The notes under the pieces were generated by a model. It did no database searches. It saw only the letters and a list, made by a program, of their open reading frames with translations, and was not told the origin of the DNA. From an uncultured Oscillospiraceae bacterium (lineage in GTDB: Bacteria > Bacillota > Clostridia > Oscillospirales > Oscillospiraceae), in contig CANROF010000009.1 in NCBI GenBank assembly GCA_947632155.1, positions 1 through 56,388 of the forward strand: a stretch of 56,388 nucleotides of DNA, written 5' to 3'. Shown piece after piece: positions 15,621 through 24,101 of this stretch. The first letter of the stretch is position 1; each line of letters begins with the position of its first letter. The position numbers and the translations under genes are program-made.

Positions 15621-16173
15621 AGACGCCCTCCTCCACAAGATATTTCTTCAGCTTTTTTCGGGTCCGCTGGAGCATGGATTTGACCTTGCTCTCCGAAAAG
15701 CCGTACCGCGCCGCCACGTCCGCCACGGGCATCATGTACCAGTACCGGCAGATAAAGACGTCCCGCTCCCGCGCCCGGAGCCCCAGGATGAAGCCGTTCA
15801 CCGCCGCCGCCAGTTCCCGGGCCTCCGCCTCGCTCTCCGGCCCGCCCCGGGCGGGCACGCACTCGCCCAGCTCCTCCAGCGCCAGGGCCGCCTCGCCGCC
15901 GCCGCGCTTTTGGGCGCGCTTATCCCGCCAGCGCTTCAGCGCCGCCCGGCGGGTGAGCTTGCCGAGATAGGCCGGAAGCACCTCCGGCACATTGGGCGGG
16001 ACGCTGTTCCACAGGGCCAGCATGGCGTCGTCCACGCACTCCTCCGCGTCCCGGGGATCGGGGAGGATATTCCGGGCGACGGTCAGACAGTACCCGCCGT
16101 ATTTCGCCTGTGTGGCGGCCAGGGCCTCCTCCCGCCGCTCAAGGCAGAGCCCAATGATCTCCCGGTCCTCCAT
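15607..16173 (-). CDS. ECF-type sigma-70 family RNA polymerase sigma factor
   Basis: A 188-residue sigma factor with region 2 (about residues 15-85, including NILPDPRDAEECVDDAMLAL) and region 4 (about 115-185, with the HTH ADVAARYGFSESKVKSMLQR and the basic end RTRKKLKKYL). It lacks region 1 and 3, as ECF sigmas do. The start is the ATG at 16173 because GGGAGGGGG precedes it; longer readings are possible. It is coupled to the membrane protein downstream. An extracytoplasmic regulon is inferred; the targets are not visible. Confidence 0.88.
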   Translation of the reverse strand: MEDREIIGLCLERREEALAATQAKYGGYCLTVARNILPDPRDAEECVDDAMLALWNSVPPNVPEVLPAYLGKLTRRAALKRWRDKRAQKRGGGEAALALEELGECVPARGGPESEAEARELAAAVNGFILGLRARERDVFICRYWYMMPVADVAARYGFSESKVKSMLQRTRKKLKKYLVEEGVYDGS

Positions 16174-16324
16174 GCTCCCCCTCCCCTCTTCCTTCATGAG
16201 CGCTATCACCTGTATAGTCCCCAAAACGCCCCCGCGCGTCGCGCCTTTCGGCAACTTTTTTACATAAAAATGCCCCGGACGTCCGGGTGCTTATATTTAA
16301 TAGATGTGCGCGAATCGGATGGAT

Positions 16325-16733
16325 GGGCCGATGTGGTCATCGGCCCTTACAGGGGATAGGGACGTGCGCATATCGGGGGGACGGGTCGCCGGGGACGGCG
16401 ACCCCTACGAACAAGCTTGGAAGTGCCCGTTTCTACGAGGAAGCTTCTTCCGTTTTCGCACAACATTGCCGACATGCCGTAGGGGTCGCCGTCTCGGCGA
16501 CCCGCGCTTACGATAACGCAAAACGCCCAAATCGGCGCGATGACCTATCCTATACGCCGTAGGGGCCGATGACCTCATCGGCCCGTGCCGCGATTACGGA
16601 CGTTCCCATATCAACGCGAAAACCTCCAAAATCAGCCGTAGGGGTCGCCGTCTCGGCGACCCGTCCTTCGTTTACCACTCATCTACCGTCAAACGCACCA
16701 CGTCCGCGTAGGGGCCGATGACCACATCGGCCC
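16325..16733. repeat. Cluster of six 26-bp palindromic repeats
   Basis: Six palindromes at 16325-16350, 16382-16408, 16479-16503, 16559-16584, 16638-16662 and 16708-16733 fill most of the 578-base gap between the sigma factor and the M56 peptidase. Two core types alternate: GGCCGATG/CATCGGCC (first, fourth, sixth) and GGTCGCC/GGCGACC (second, third, fifth). All keep the GTAGGGG-type edge on one side and CCC/GGG on the other; the first two are inverted relative to the other four. No gene is supported here; apparent open frames are the repeats themselves. Confidence 0.85.
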
Positions 16734-16751
16734 GAATGCCAGAAATTTGGG

Positions 16752-18206
16752 TTATTCGCTTGAAGTATCCGGAGTTGAACGCCTGGCCAGCTCCTCCTCC
16801 TTGGCGGCAAGGCCGTCCCAGCTTACGCCTATGAGCTCTTCGAGGGCGGTTTCGGGGACAGGGTCGAGCTCGTAAATCAGGGGGAGAGCCGGGTTGTGCC
16901 CGACGATAAGGCGAATCCACATGCTTCCGTCCAGAACGTAAAGCGTCACCTGAGGATTACCGGCATAGGTGACGGCGTATTTTTTGACGGTCGAGCTGTT
17001 GACCTTGATGTCCGTGTAGACCATGGATTCGGATATGCCCATGTCGGCGAACTCCGTCGGGCTGACCTCTTTCTCAACATATTTGATCATGCCGCTCTCG
17101 CTGGCGACGCCAAAGGGACCGTATTCCGTGCGGAACAGGAAGTAAAAGTCCGGACGAAAGATGTAGAGCCGGTCAGCATCATAGCTTGTGTCGATGTTAT
17201 CACCCGCTATCACCCGCCCCACCCTGTACGCGCCGAAGCTGGAGAAGCCCTGGGGGGCGGGTTTTTCGGGGGTGAGGGCGGAGACGGCGAAGGCGCCGGC
17301 GGCCACGGCGATCAGGACCGCCGCCAAGAGGACGGAGGCCAACGTTGCTTTTTTCATTTTCATGATTGACATTATCCTTTCTTCCATCGCGCTTCCGGCG
17401 AAGCGGCTGCCTAAGGGCGCGGGGGCGGTCCGGCGCTCCTCCATGGCGATGAGCATCCTGGCGTAATCGCCGCGCCGCTCCCGGCCCACGCGCCGGACCA
17501 CGGCCTCGTCGCAGGCGAGCTCCATGTCCCGGCCCAGCAGGAACCAGAGAAGCCACACCGCCGGGTCAAACCAGTGTACACACAGCGCCGCCGCGGCCAG
17601 GAGCTTTGCCAGCGTGTCAAAGCGGCGTATGTGGATGAGCTCGTGGCAGAGCATAAGCTCCGCCGCGCCGTCCCATTCCAAGCCCTCCGGCACTAAGATG
17701 ACGGGCCGGAGGACGCCGTAGGTCAGGGGCGTGGAGAGCCCCGGGAGGGCGCGGAGCTCCACCCGCCGCCGAAGCCCCTGGGCGGCCAGCCACGAGAGGG
17801 CCCGGGGGTCCTCCAGCGGGACGGCGCGGCGCCGCCCCCGGCGGGCGCGCAGGGAGGTATAGACGAACCACCCCGCCGTCAGGGCCGCGCCCCCAAGCCA
17901 CAGCGCGGTGAGGACCGCCGCCCGGGGCGCGCCCTCCGCCGCGGCCGCCGCTCCCGCCTCCGCCGAGGGCCCCGCCGCGCCCGGTACGGCGGGGAGGACG
18001 CCGCCCGCCAGCTCCAGGACCCGTTCCCCCACCGCCGGCAGCGCCGCCCCGGGGAGAGCGAAGGAGACGGGAATCAAAAGCCGCAGCAGCGCCAGCTCCC
18101 ACAGCGCCAGAAAGACGCCCTTGGGCACTTTTTCACGGAAAAGGAAGCGGAATACCGCCGTCAGCAAAATGAGCGCCGCGCCGCCCAAACTCATTTTCAA
18201 AAGCAC
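16752..18206 (-). CDS. M56 family (BlaR1-like) membrane metallopeptidase
   Basis: A 484-residue protein with membrane helices at about residues 5-22, 35-60, 100-120 and 290-310. The zinc site HELIH lies near residue 188, followed by the conserved CDEAVVRR of M56 peptidases. The C-terminal 170 residues after the last helix form an outer sensor of unknown type, not a recognisable penicillin-binding domain. BlaR1-type proteins sense a ligand outside and cleave a BlaI-type repressor inside. No blaI gene is adjacent, which is unusual. The start is GTG at 18206, with GGAGG 8 bases upstream. Confidence 0.85.
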   Translation of the reverse strand: MLLKMSLGGAALILLTAVFRFLFREKVPKGVFLALWELALLRLLIPVSFALPGAALPAVGERVLELAGGVLPAVPGAAGPSAEAGAAAAAEGAPRAAVLTALWLGGAALTAGWFVYTSLRARRGRRRAVPLEDPRALSWLAAQGLRRRVELRALPGLSTPLTYGVLRPVILVPEGLEWDGAAELMLCHELIHIRRFDTLAKLLAAAALCVHWFDPAVWLLWFLLGRDMELACDEAVVRRVGRERRGDYARMLIAMEERRTAPAPLGSRFAGSAMEERIMSIMKMKKATLASVLLAAVLIAVAAGAFAVSALTPEKPAPQGFSSFGAYRVGRVIAGDNIDTSYDADRLYIFRPDFYFLFRTEYGPFGVASESGMIKYVEKEVSPTEFADMGISESMVYTDIKVNSSTVKKYAVTYAGNPQVTLYVLDGSMWIRLIVGHNPALPLIYELDPVPETALEELIGVSWDGLAAKEEELARRSTPDTSSE

Positions 18207-18230
18207 GCCCGTCGCCTCCGTCTAATACGG

Positions 18231-18280
18231 TTGTAGTACCGGTACAAGCATATAATACCATCGTCGTATCCACTTGTCAA
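18231..18280 (-). promoter_or_regulatory. Promoter and candidate operator of the M56 gene
   Basis: On the minus strand TTGACA (18280-18275), a 17-base spacer and TATTAT (18257-18252). Just downstream, TTGTA/TACAA half sites flank GTACCGGTAC (18231-18247), close to the start point. The TACA/TGTA half sites resemble BlaI/MecI operators, which would fit a BlaR1-like gene, but the spacing is not diagnostic. Confidence 0.6.
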
Positions 18281-18328
18281 GAGGCCGGGAGGATTTTTTA
18301 ACGGATGGGCGATGATTTTATAAAAATC

Positions 18329-18362
18329 GAGCCGACAGGGACGGTAAGATCCTTGTCGGCTC
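18329..18362. terminator. Terminator downstream of araC-type gene
   Basis: Stem GAGCCGACAGGGA paired with TCCTTGTCGGCTC, with T-rich tails on both strands; it ends the AraC transcript and could stop upstream reading. Confidence 0.75.
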
Positions 18363-18381
18363 AATTTCTTTTTTCCTTTTT

Positions 18382-19251
18382 TCACCCCACCGCTCTTGTA
18401 CTCCGGACGTACTCTCTGGGGGTGACGCCGTATTCGGATTTGAAGGCGCGGTAAAAGCCCGTGTAGTCGCCGAAGCCGCATTCGGTCCAGACGTGGCTGG
18501 GGCGGTCGCCCTGGGCCATGAGCTGGCGGGCGATGAGCAGGCGCTTTTTCATGATGTACCGGTGGACGCTGGTGCCCACAAGGCGTGCAAACTCGTGGCT
18601 TAAATGGTACTTACTGACATAAAAGCGGTCGGCCAGCTCCTCTAAGGTCAGGCTCTCGCCGTAGTGCTCGCCGATGTAGTCCACTACGCGGCTCACCACC
18701 TGGCTGCCGCGGTAGGCCTGCTCCTCCTCGCCCTGGCGCATGGCGACGCGGTTTATCTCCACCAAAAGCTGCACCAAAAGGCACTCCGGCATCAGCTCCC
18801 CGCCGAAGCCGCCCTCCTGCAGCTCCTCATAGAGGCGGCTGATGAGGCCGTAGACGCGCTTCTGGTCCTCCGCGGACATGTGGATCTGGTTGCGGTAGCC
18901 GGGGTTGGCGGGGTCCAGACAGCTCAAAAGGTCCGTGTTGCGCATGGAAAGGCGCTTTATGGCCCGGGCGTCCACCCAGAGGACGTACCGCTCGTAGACC
19001 TCCCGGTCGGCCCGGATGTGGAGCTGGTGGAGCTCCCGGGGGGAGATGAGCAGGATGTCCCCCGGCGCCACACGATAGAGCTTGCTCTCGATGGTGTAGG
19101 TGACGTCGCCGGTTATGAGGAAGTATATCTCGTAAAAATCGTGGTGGTGGAGGTCCACCTTTTTGAGGTAGCTGTCGCGCTTGTACTGGAGCTCAAAGTC
19201 AGCTCTCCTCATGCTCTGCCGCGGGTCAAAGGCGGCGGGGCAAAGGCCCAT
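18382..19251 (-). CDS. AraC family transcriptional regulator with cupin sensor
   Basis: A 289-residue regulator: N-terminal cupin (about residues 20-100, with HHHDFYEIYFLITGDVTYTI and the PGDILLISPRELHQ strand) and a C-terminal double HTH (about 190-285, with LTLEELADRFYVSKYHLS and CGFGDYTGFYRAFKSEYG). It is divergent from the uxaB operon, so it likely activates uronate catabolism in response to a sugar acid, an inference from position. The ATG at 19251 follows GGGAGGGG. It has its own promoter and terminator. Confidence 0.92.
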   Translation of the reverse strand: MGLCPAAFDPRQSMRRADFELQYKRDSYLKKVDLHHHDFYEIYFLITGDVTYTIESKLYRVAPGDILLISPRELHQLHIRADREVYERYVLWVDARAIKRLSMRNTDLLSCLDPANPGYRNQIHMSAEDQKRVYGLISRLYEELQEGGFGGELMPECLLVQLLVEINRVAMRQGEEEQAYRGSQVVSRVVDYIGEHYGESLTLEELADRFYVSKYHLSHEFARLVGTSVHRYIMKKRLLIARQLMAQGDRPSHVWTECGFGDYTGFYRAFKSEYGVTPREYVRSTRAVG

Positions 19252-19279
19252 ATGTATCCCCTCCCTTTATTCTTCCCCC

Positions 19280-19308
19280 ATCATACTTCCAAAAGCGCGC
19301 GTTGTCAA
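19280..19308 (-). promoter_or_regulatory. Promoter of the AraC-type regulator
   Basis: On the minus strand TTGACA (19308-19303), 17-base spacer, TATGAT (19285-19280), about 28 bases before the start. Confidence 0.8.
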
Positions 19309-19408
19309 CAGTCAATGGCGCAAGCTTTGCAATGTTTTCCCGCAAAATATGATATATTCCCAGATTTCTTTGATAGTATAATAATATACGAAAAATTTAA
19401 ATCACATA

Positions 19409-19469
19409 TGGAAATGTTTGTACAATTCTGTTATAATTGTACGAGGTGAAATGTTCCCCTGTAGGGGAA
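19409..19469 (+). promoter_or_regulatory. Promoter, operator and leader hairpin of the uxa operon
   Basis: TGGAAA (19409-19414), 17-base spacer, TATAAT (19432-19437). An inverted repeat with perfect 8-bp arms GTACAATT and AATTGTAC and a 7-base gap covers 19420-19442, overlapping the -10 box, as expected for a repressor site. A short hairpin TTCCCC/GGGGAA lies in the leader at 19454-19469, before the AAGGAGG site. Confidence 0.72.
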
Positions 19470-19504
19470 ACTCAAAAAACACAAATACTAAGGAGGAGCG
19501 GCTT

Positions 19505-21001
19505 ATGGAACTTTTAAATTACACGACCCTGCAAAAATCCGGCTATGACGGGTACATACTGAGGGACGCCCCCGAGAAGGTCCTGCAATTCGGCGAGGGC
19601 AACTTTCTTCGCGCCTTCGCCGACTACTGGTTCGACGTCGCCAATGAGAAGGCGGGCTTCAACGGCAAGTGCGTGCTGGTCCAGCCCATCGCCCAGGGGC
19701 TCACGAAGCTGATGAACGACCAGGAGGGGCTTTATACCCTCTATCTCCGCGGCAACGAGAACGGGCAGAAGATCGACCGCAAGCGCGTTATCTCCTCCGT
19801 GTCTCGGTGCCTCAACCCCTACGAAAAGGAGGGCTTCGAGGCCATGCTGGAGCTGGCCGCCAGCCCCGACCTTGAGTACGTCGTCTCCAACACCACCGAG
19901 GCTGGCATCGTCTACGACCCGGCCTGCGCGCTTTCGGATACCCCCTGCTCGTCCTTCCCCGGAAAGCTCACCCAGGTGCTCTATAAGCGCTGGCAGGCCG
20001 GCCGGGGCGGCCTCGTCATCCTCTCCTGCGAGCTCATCGACAACAACGGCAAGGAGCTTTTGAAGTGCGTCAACCGGTACATCGACCAGTGGGGCCTGGA
20101 GGAGGGCTTCCGGGCGTATGTCAACGGCGACTGCACCTTCTGCTCCACCTTAGTTGACCGCATCGTCCCGGGCCGCATCCGCGACGCCGCGGAGGTGGCG
20201 AGGCTGGAGGCGGAGAACGGCTATCACGACGAGCTCATCGACGTGGGCGAAGTCTTCGGCGTCTGGAACATCGAGGGCCCGGCGTGGCTGGAGGAGAAGC
20301 TGCCCTTCAAAAAGGCCGGCCTCAACTGCCCCGTGGTGCCCGACGTCACCCCCTACAAAAAGCGGAAGGTCCGCATATTGAACGGCGCCCACACCGGCTT
20401 TGTGCTGGGCGCGTATCTGGCGGGCTTCGACATCGTCCGGGACTGCATGGAAAACGACACCGTCCGGGACTTCATGAACAAGATGCTCTATGACGAGGTG
20501 ATTCCCACCCTGCCCCTGGACAAGAAGGACCTGACGGACTTCGCCGCCGCGGTGCAGGACCGCTTCAACAACCCCTTTGTCAATCACGAGCTCATGAGCA
20601 TCAGCCTCAACTCCACCTCCAAATGGCGGGCCAGGAATATGCCCAGCTTCTTAGAGTACGTGGAGCTTAAGGGCCAGCTTCCCCCCTGCCTCACCGCCTC
20701 CTTCGCCGCCTACATCGCCTTCTACTCCACGGATGTGCAGGAGCTTAACGACAAGGGCCTCGTATGCAAGAGGGCGCGTGGCAACACCTACGTCTGCTCC
20801 GACGACCGCTGGGCCCTGGAGTTCTACTGGGAGCACCGGAACGACGACGACGCGGCTCTCGTCCACGCCGTCATGACCAATGAGCAGATGTGGGGCCAGG
20901 ACCTCACCGCCGTCCCCGGCTTTGAAAAGGCCGTGGTGGAGCTTCTCGGCAAAATAAGGTCCCAGGGCGCCCTGGCCGTCTACGCCGGCGCCGTCAAGTG
21001 A
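19505..21001 (+). CDS. uxaB: Tagaturonate reductase
   Basis: Reduces D-tagaturonate to D-altronate with NADH, the second step of galacturonate breakdown in the cytoplasm. The 498-residue protein belongs to the mannitol dehydrogenase superfamily. It has the N-terminal nucleotide motif QFGEGNFLRAFADYW, then NTTEAGI, the active-site region LVDRIVPGRI, and KKRKVRILNGAHTG with the conserved Lys/Asn/His cluster. The ATG at 19505 follows AAGGAGG with a 9-base gap. It is the first gene of the uronate operon, and uxaA follows 9 bases after the stop. Fructuronate reductase UxuB is a related alternative, but the uxaA/uxaC context favours UxaB. Confidence 0.92.
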   Translation: MELLNYTTLQKSGYDGYILRDAPEKVLQFGEGNFLRAFADYWFDVANEKAGFNGKCVLVQPIAQGLTKLMNDQEGLYTLYLRGNENGQKIDRKRVISSVSRCLNPYEKEGFEAMLELAASPDLEYVVSNTTEAGIVYDPACALSDTPCSSFPGKLTQVLYKRWQAGRGGLVILSCELIDNNGKELLKCVNRYIDQWGLEEGFRAYVNGDCTFCSTLVDRIVPGRIRDAAEVARLEAENGYHDELIDVGEVFGVWNIEGPAWLEEKLPFKKAGLNCPVVPDVTPYKKRKVRILNGAHTGFVLGAYLAGFDIVRDCMENDTVRDFMNKMLYDEVIPTLPLDKKDLTDFAAAVQDRFNNPFVNHELMSISLNSTSKWRARNMPSFLEYVELKGQLPPCLTASFAAYIAFYSTDVQELNDKGLVCKRARGNTYVCSDDRWALEFYWEHRNDDDAALVHAVMTNEQMWGQDLTAVPGFEKAVVELLGKIRSQGALAVYAGAVK

Positions 21002-21010
21002 GGGGCCGCC

Positions 21011-22495
21011 ATGACCGATTTTATCCATATAAATCCAAAGGACAACGTGGCGGTGGCCCTCCACCCCATCCAAAAGGGCACGGTCTTTGCCGCCGACGGC
21101 TATACCGTCGCCGCCGCCGCGGACATCCCCCAGGGCCACAAGATGGCCCTGACGGCTCTTTCGGAGGGGGACCAGGTCATCAAATACGGCTTCTCCATCG
21201 GCCACGCCACCCAGGCCGTGGGCGCGGGGGAGTGGATACACACCCACAACATGCGCACGAACCTTGAGGGGGAGATGGAGTACACCTACAACCCCAACAT
21301 CCACTTCCCGGAGAAGTTAGAGGCCCCCCTGTTCATGGGCTACCGGCGGCCCGACGGCCGCGCCGCCATTCGCAATGAGATCTGGATCCTCCCCACCGTG
21401 GGCTGCGTCAACGACGTGGCCAAGGCCCTGGTCCGGGAAAATCAGGACCTGGTGACGGGCAGCATCGACGGGCTCTACACCTTCACCCACCCCTTCGGCT
21501 GCTCCCAGACGGGCCACGACCACGCCCAGACCAGAAAGCTCCTGGCGGCCCTCGCCCGCCACCCCAACGCGGGGGGCGTTCTGGTGCTGTCCTTGGGGTG
21601 CGAAAACCTGACACATGAGCAATTTTTGACAGAGCTGGGGGATTTTGACCCTGACCGTGTGAAATTCCTGACCTGCCAGGACGTCCCTGACGAGCTCACC
21701 GCCGCCCGGCCCATTTTGGAGGAGCTGGCGGCCTACGCCGGGCAATTCAGGCGTGAGCCCATCCCGGCCAGCGAGCTTATCGTCGGCATGAAGTGCGGCG
21801 GCTCCGACGGCCTCTCCGGCATCACCGCCAACCCCGTGGTGGGGCGCTTTTCCGACATGCTTGGCGCCATGGGCGGCTCCACGGTGCTCACCGAGGTCCC
21901 GGAGATGTTCGGCGCCGAGGGCTTCCTGATGGACCGCTGCGTCAATGAGGAGGTCTTCCGCAAGGCCGTCAGCATGATCAACGGCTTCAAGGACTACTTC
22001 ATCCGCCACAACGAGGTGGTCTATGACAACCCCAGCCCCGGCAACAAGGCCGGCGGCATCACCACCTTGGAGGACAAGTCCTGCGGCTGCGTCCAGAAGG
22101 GCGGCGCCGCCCCCATCATGGACGTCATCGGCTACGGCGAGCCCGTCACCACAAAGGGCCTCAACATGCTCTACGGCCCCGGGAACGACCTGGTGTCCGC
22201 CACGGCCCTCACCGCCGCGGGGACGCATCTCATCCTCTTCACCACGGGCCGCGGCACGCCCTTCGGCGCCCCCGCCCCCACCATGAAGCTGGCCACCAAC
22301 ACGCCCCTGGCCGCGAAGAAGTCCACCTGGATCGACTTCAACGCCGGCGTTGTGGCGGACGGCGCACGGACCATCGACGAGGCCGCCCACGACCTCATGG
22401 ACCTGGTTTTGGAGGTCGCCTCCGGCAAGGAGACTTGGGCCGAGAAAAAGGGCTTCCGGGAGATCTCCATCTTCAAGGACGGCGTGGTGCTCTGA
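21011..22495 (+). CDS. uxaA: Altronate dehydratase
   Basis: Dehydrates D-altronate to 2-keto-3-deoxygluconate. The 494-residue protein has the two-part UxaA form: an N-terminal SAF-type domain (about residues 1-95, with HTHNMRTNLEG) and a large C-terminal domain. That domain includes MGYRRPDGRAAIRNEIWILP, FTHPFGCSQTG, VGMKCGGSDGLSGITANP and the Cys-containing DKSCGCVQKGG. The cysteines would hold the iron the enzyme needs. It sits between uxaB and a MATE transporter gene in the same operon. Confidence 0.95.
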   Translation: MTDFIHINPKDNVAVALHPIQKGTVFAADGYTVAAAADIPQGHKMALTALSEGDQVIKYGFSIGHATQAVGAGEWIHTHNMRTNLEGEMEYTYNPNIHFPEKLEAPLFMGYRRPDGRAAIRNEIWILPTVGCVNDVAKALVRENQDLVTGSIDGLYTFTHPFGCSQTGHDHAQTRKLLAALARHPNAGGVLVLSLGCENLTHEQFLTELGDFDPDRVKFLTCQDVPDELTAARPILEELAAYAGQFRREPIPASELIVGMKCGGSDGLSGITANPVVGRFSDMLGAMGGSTVLTEVPEMFGAEGFLMDRCVNEEVFRKAVSMINGFKDYFIRHNEVVYDNPSPGNKAGGITTLEDKSCGCVQKGGAAPIMDVIGYGEPVTTKGLNMLYGPGNDLVSATALTAAGTHLILFTTGRGTPFGAPAPTMKLATNTPLAAKKSTWIDFNAGVVADGARTIDEAAHDLMDLVLEVASGKETWAEKKGFREISIFKDGVVL

Positions 22496-22554
22496 CGCCC
22501 CGCGCCCGGTAAAAGCATAAAGAATTTCTTTCACATAAAAGAGGCATTTTTTCC

Positions 22555-23964
22555 ATGGCATCATCCGTCGCGTCAAAAAAGGACGAGGCGTTCCGGGAAT
22601 ACGCCCTGAACGCCCCGCCCATGAGGCTCCTTTTGAGCGTGTGTACGCCGCTGGCGCTCTACCAGTCGCTGCAATCGGTGTTCAAGCTCATAGATTCCCT
22701 GATGGCCTCCCACATAAGCTCCAACGCCGCCTCCGCCATCGCGGCCATCGGCCAGATAACGGCCATGATCTCCGCCATCGGCACGGGGCTGGCCTCCGGC
22801 GGCAGCATCAAGATCTCCGAGGCCTACGGCAAGGGGGACTACGAGCTGGTGCGCCGGCGGGTGGCTTCGGTCTACACTCTCTCGGTGCTGGTGAGCATCA
22901 CCGTGGTGCTGGTGTTCGTGCCCTTCGCCGGGCCCTTTCTCCGGCTCCTCAATACCCCGGAGGAGCTTATCGCCGAGGGCGCGGGCTACTTCCGGGTGGA
23001 CCTTATGAGCATGGTGGTCAGCTTCCTGGGGAACGTCTACATCGCCATTGAGAAGAGCCGCGGCCACACCCGGCGGATCATGGTGATGAATCTGGCGGTC
23101 ATCGCCATAAAGCTGGGCCTCTCGGCGTATTTCGTCTATGTTCTGAACGCCGACTCCGTGATGATCGCCGTGGCGACGCTCATCTCCCAATCCGCGGTGG
23201 TGGTCTTTGCCGCCGTGACCATGCCCCGGGACGAGGGGGCCTTCCGCTTCTCGGCAAAGAGCGTCTCTTTCCGAAAAAGGGTGATTCTCCCGGTGCTGGA
23301 CGTGGCCTATCCCCTGTCGGCGGAGAAGATCTTCTTCAATTACGGCAAGGTGCAGGTAAACGCCATGTCCGGCGTCTACGGCAGCCACACCGTGGGGGCC
23401 CTGGGCATTTCCAACAACATCGGGGGCCTCACCACCTCCGCCCAGAACGGCCTTTCCGACGGCGCCACGGCCCTCATCAGCCAAAACCGGGGCGCCGGGA
23501 AGTACAGCCGCACGGTGAAGCTCTTCTACTGCCTCCTTTTGGTGAACGTCATCGTGGGCGCCGTGGGACTGGGCATCATCTGGCTGCTGCTGCCGTGGAT
23601 GGCCGGCGTCTTCGCCTCCTCCCGGGACACCTTCGACGTCCAGTTCCGGGACATGATCATCGCCATACACCGCTACGAGATGCTGGGCTACATCGCCCTG
23701 GGGCTCAACTCCGCGGCCAATTCCCTGCTGCTGGGCTACGGACACACGAAAATCGCCTTCATCATCAACGTGGTCCGGGTGTTCGTCTACCGGATACCCA
23801 TTTTGTGGCTCCTCCAGCGCTATACCGACATGGACTACACCGCCGTGGGCGTCACCATGTTCGCCTCCAACCTGCTCATCGGCATCACCAGCGTCCTCAT
23901 GGTCATTCCGATCCTCCGTAAAATCCGCGGAATGCCCGACGAGGAGCCCCCCGCGTCCGTATAA
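22555..23964 (+). CDS. MATE family efflux transporter
   Basis: A 469-residue membrane protein with about twelve helices in two related halves, starting with MRLLLSVCTPLALYQSLQSVFKLIDSLMAS and with the second half near LDVAYPLSAEKIFFNYGKVQVN. MATE proteins are sodium- or proton-driven exporters of cationic or other small compounds. Its place inside the uronate operon, 59 bases after uxaA, is odd: it might export an intermediate or analogue, or simply share transcription. The ATG at 22555 has AGAGG at a long distance, so translation may be modest. Confidence 0.9.
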   Translation: MASSVASKKDEAFREYALNAPPMRLLLSVCTPLALYQSLQSVFKLIDSLMASHISSNAASAIAAIGQITAMISAIGTGLASGGSIKISEAYGKGDYELVRRRVASVYTLSVLVSITVVLVFVPFAGPFLRLLNTPEELIAEGAGYFRVDLMSMVVSFLGNVYIAIEKSRGHTRRIMVMNLAVIAIKLGLSAYFVYVLNADSVMIAVATLISQSAVVVFAAVTMPRDEGAFRFSAKSVSFRKRVILPVLDVAYPLSAEKIFFNYGKVQVNAMSGVYGSHTVGALGISNNIGGLTTSAQNGLSDGATALISQNRGAGKYSRTVKLFYCLLLVNVIVGAVGLGIIWLLLPWMAGVFASSRDTFDVQFRDMIIAIHRYEMLGYIALGLNSAANSLLLGYGHTKIAFIINVVRVFVYRIPILWLLQRYTDMDYTAVGVTMFASNLLIGITSVLMVIPILRKIRGMPDEEPPASV

Positions 23965-23972
23965 TTTAACAC

Positions 23973-24028
23973 TTTTGACGGAAAGTCCATGGCTTTTGGC
24001 TTGACTTACCGTCAAAATAATCTATAAT
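23973..24028 (+). promoter_or_regulatory. Internal promoter and inverted repeats before eda
   Basis: TTGACT (24001-24006), 16-base spacer, TATAAT (24023-24028). TTGAC-TTACC-GTCAA (24001-24015) is an inverted repeat covering the -35 box, and a wider pair TTTTGACGG (23973-23981) and CCGTCAAAA (24009-24017) brackets it. These look like operator sites allowing eda-kdgK-uxaC to be regulated separately from uxaB-uxaA. Confidence 0.68.
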
Positions 24029-24101
24029 GGTAGACAGGTAAATTTCGGCCCGTCCGCGGGCCGGTACAACAAAAGCAAATAATTTTAGGAGGGAACCCAC
24101 C

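Noticed and set aside
16287-16562. Small open frames in the repeat cluster before the M56 gene
   Set aside because: They consist almost entirely of translated palindromic repeats and lack ribosome sites.
19443-19504. Riboswitch in the uxaB leader
   Set aside because: Only one short hairpin is present; the leader is about 60 bases and shows no conserved aptamer pattern.
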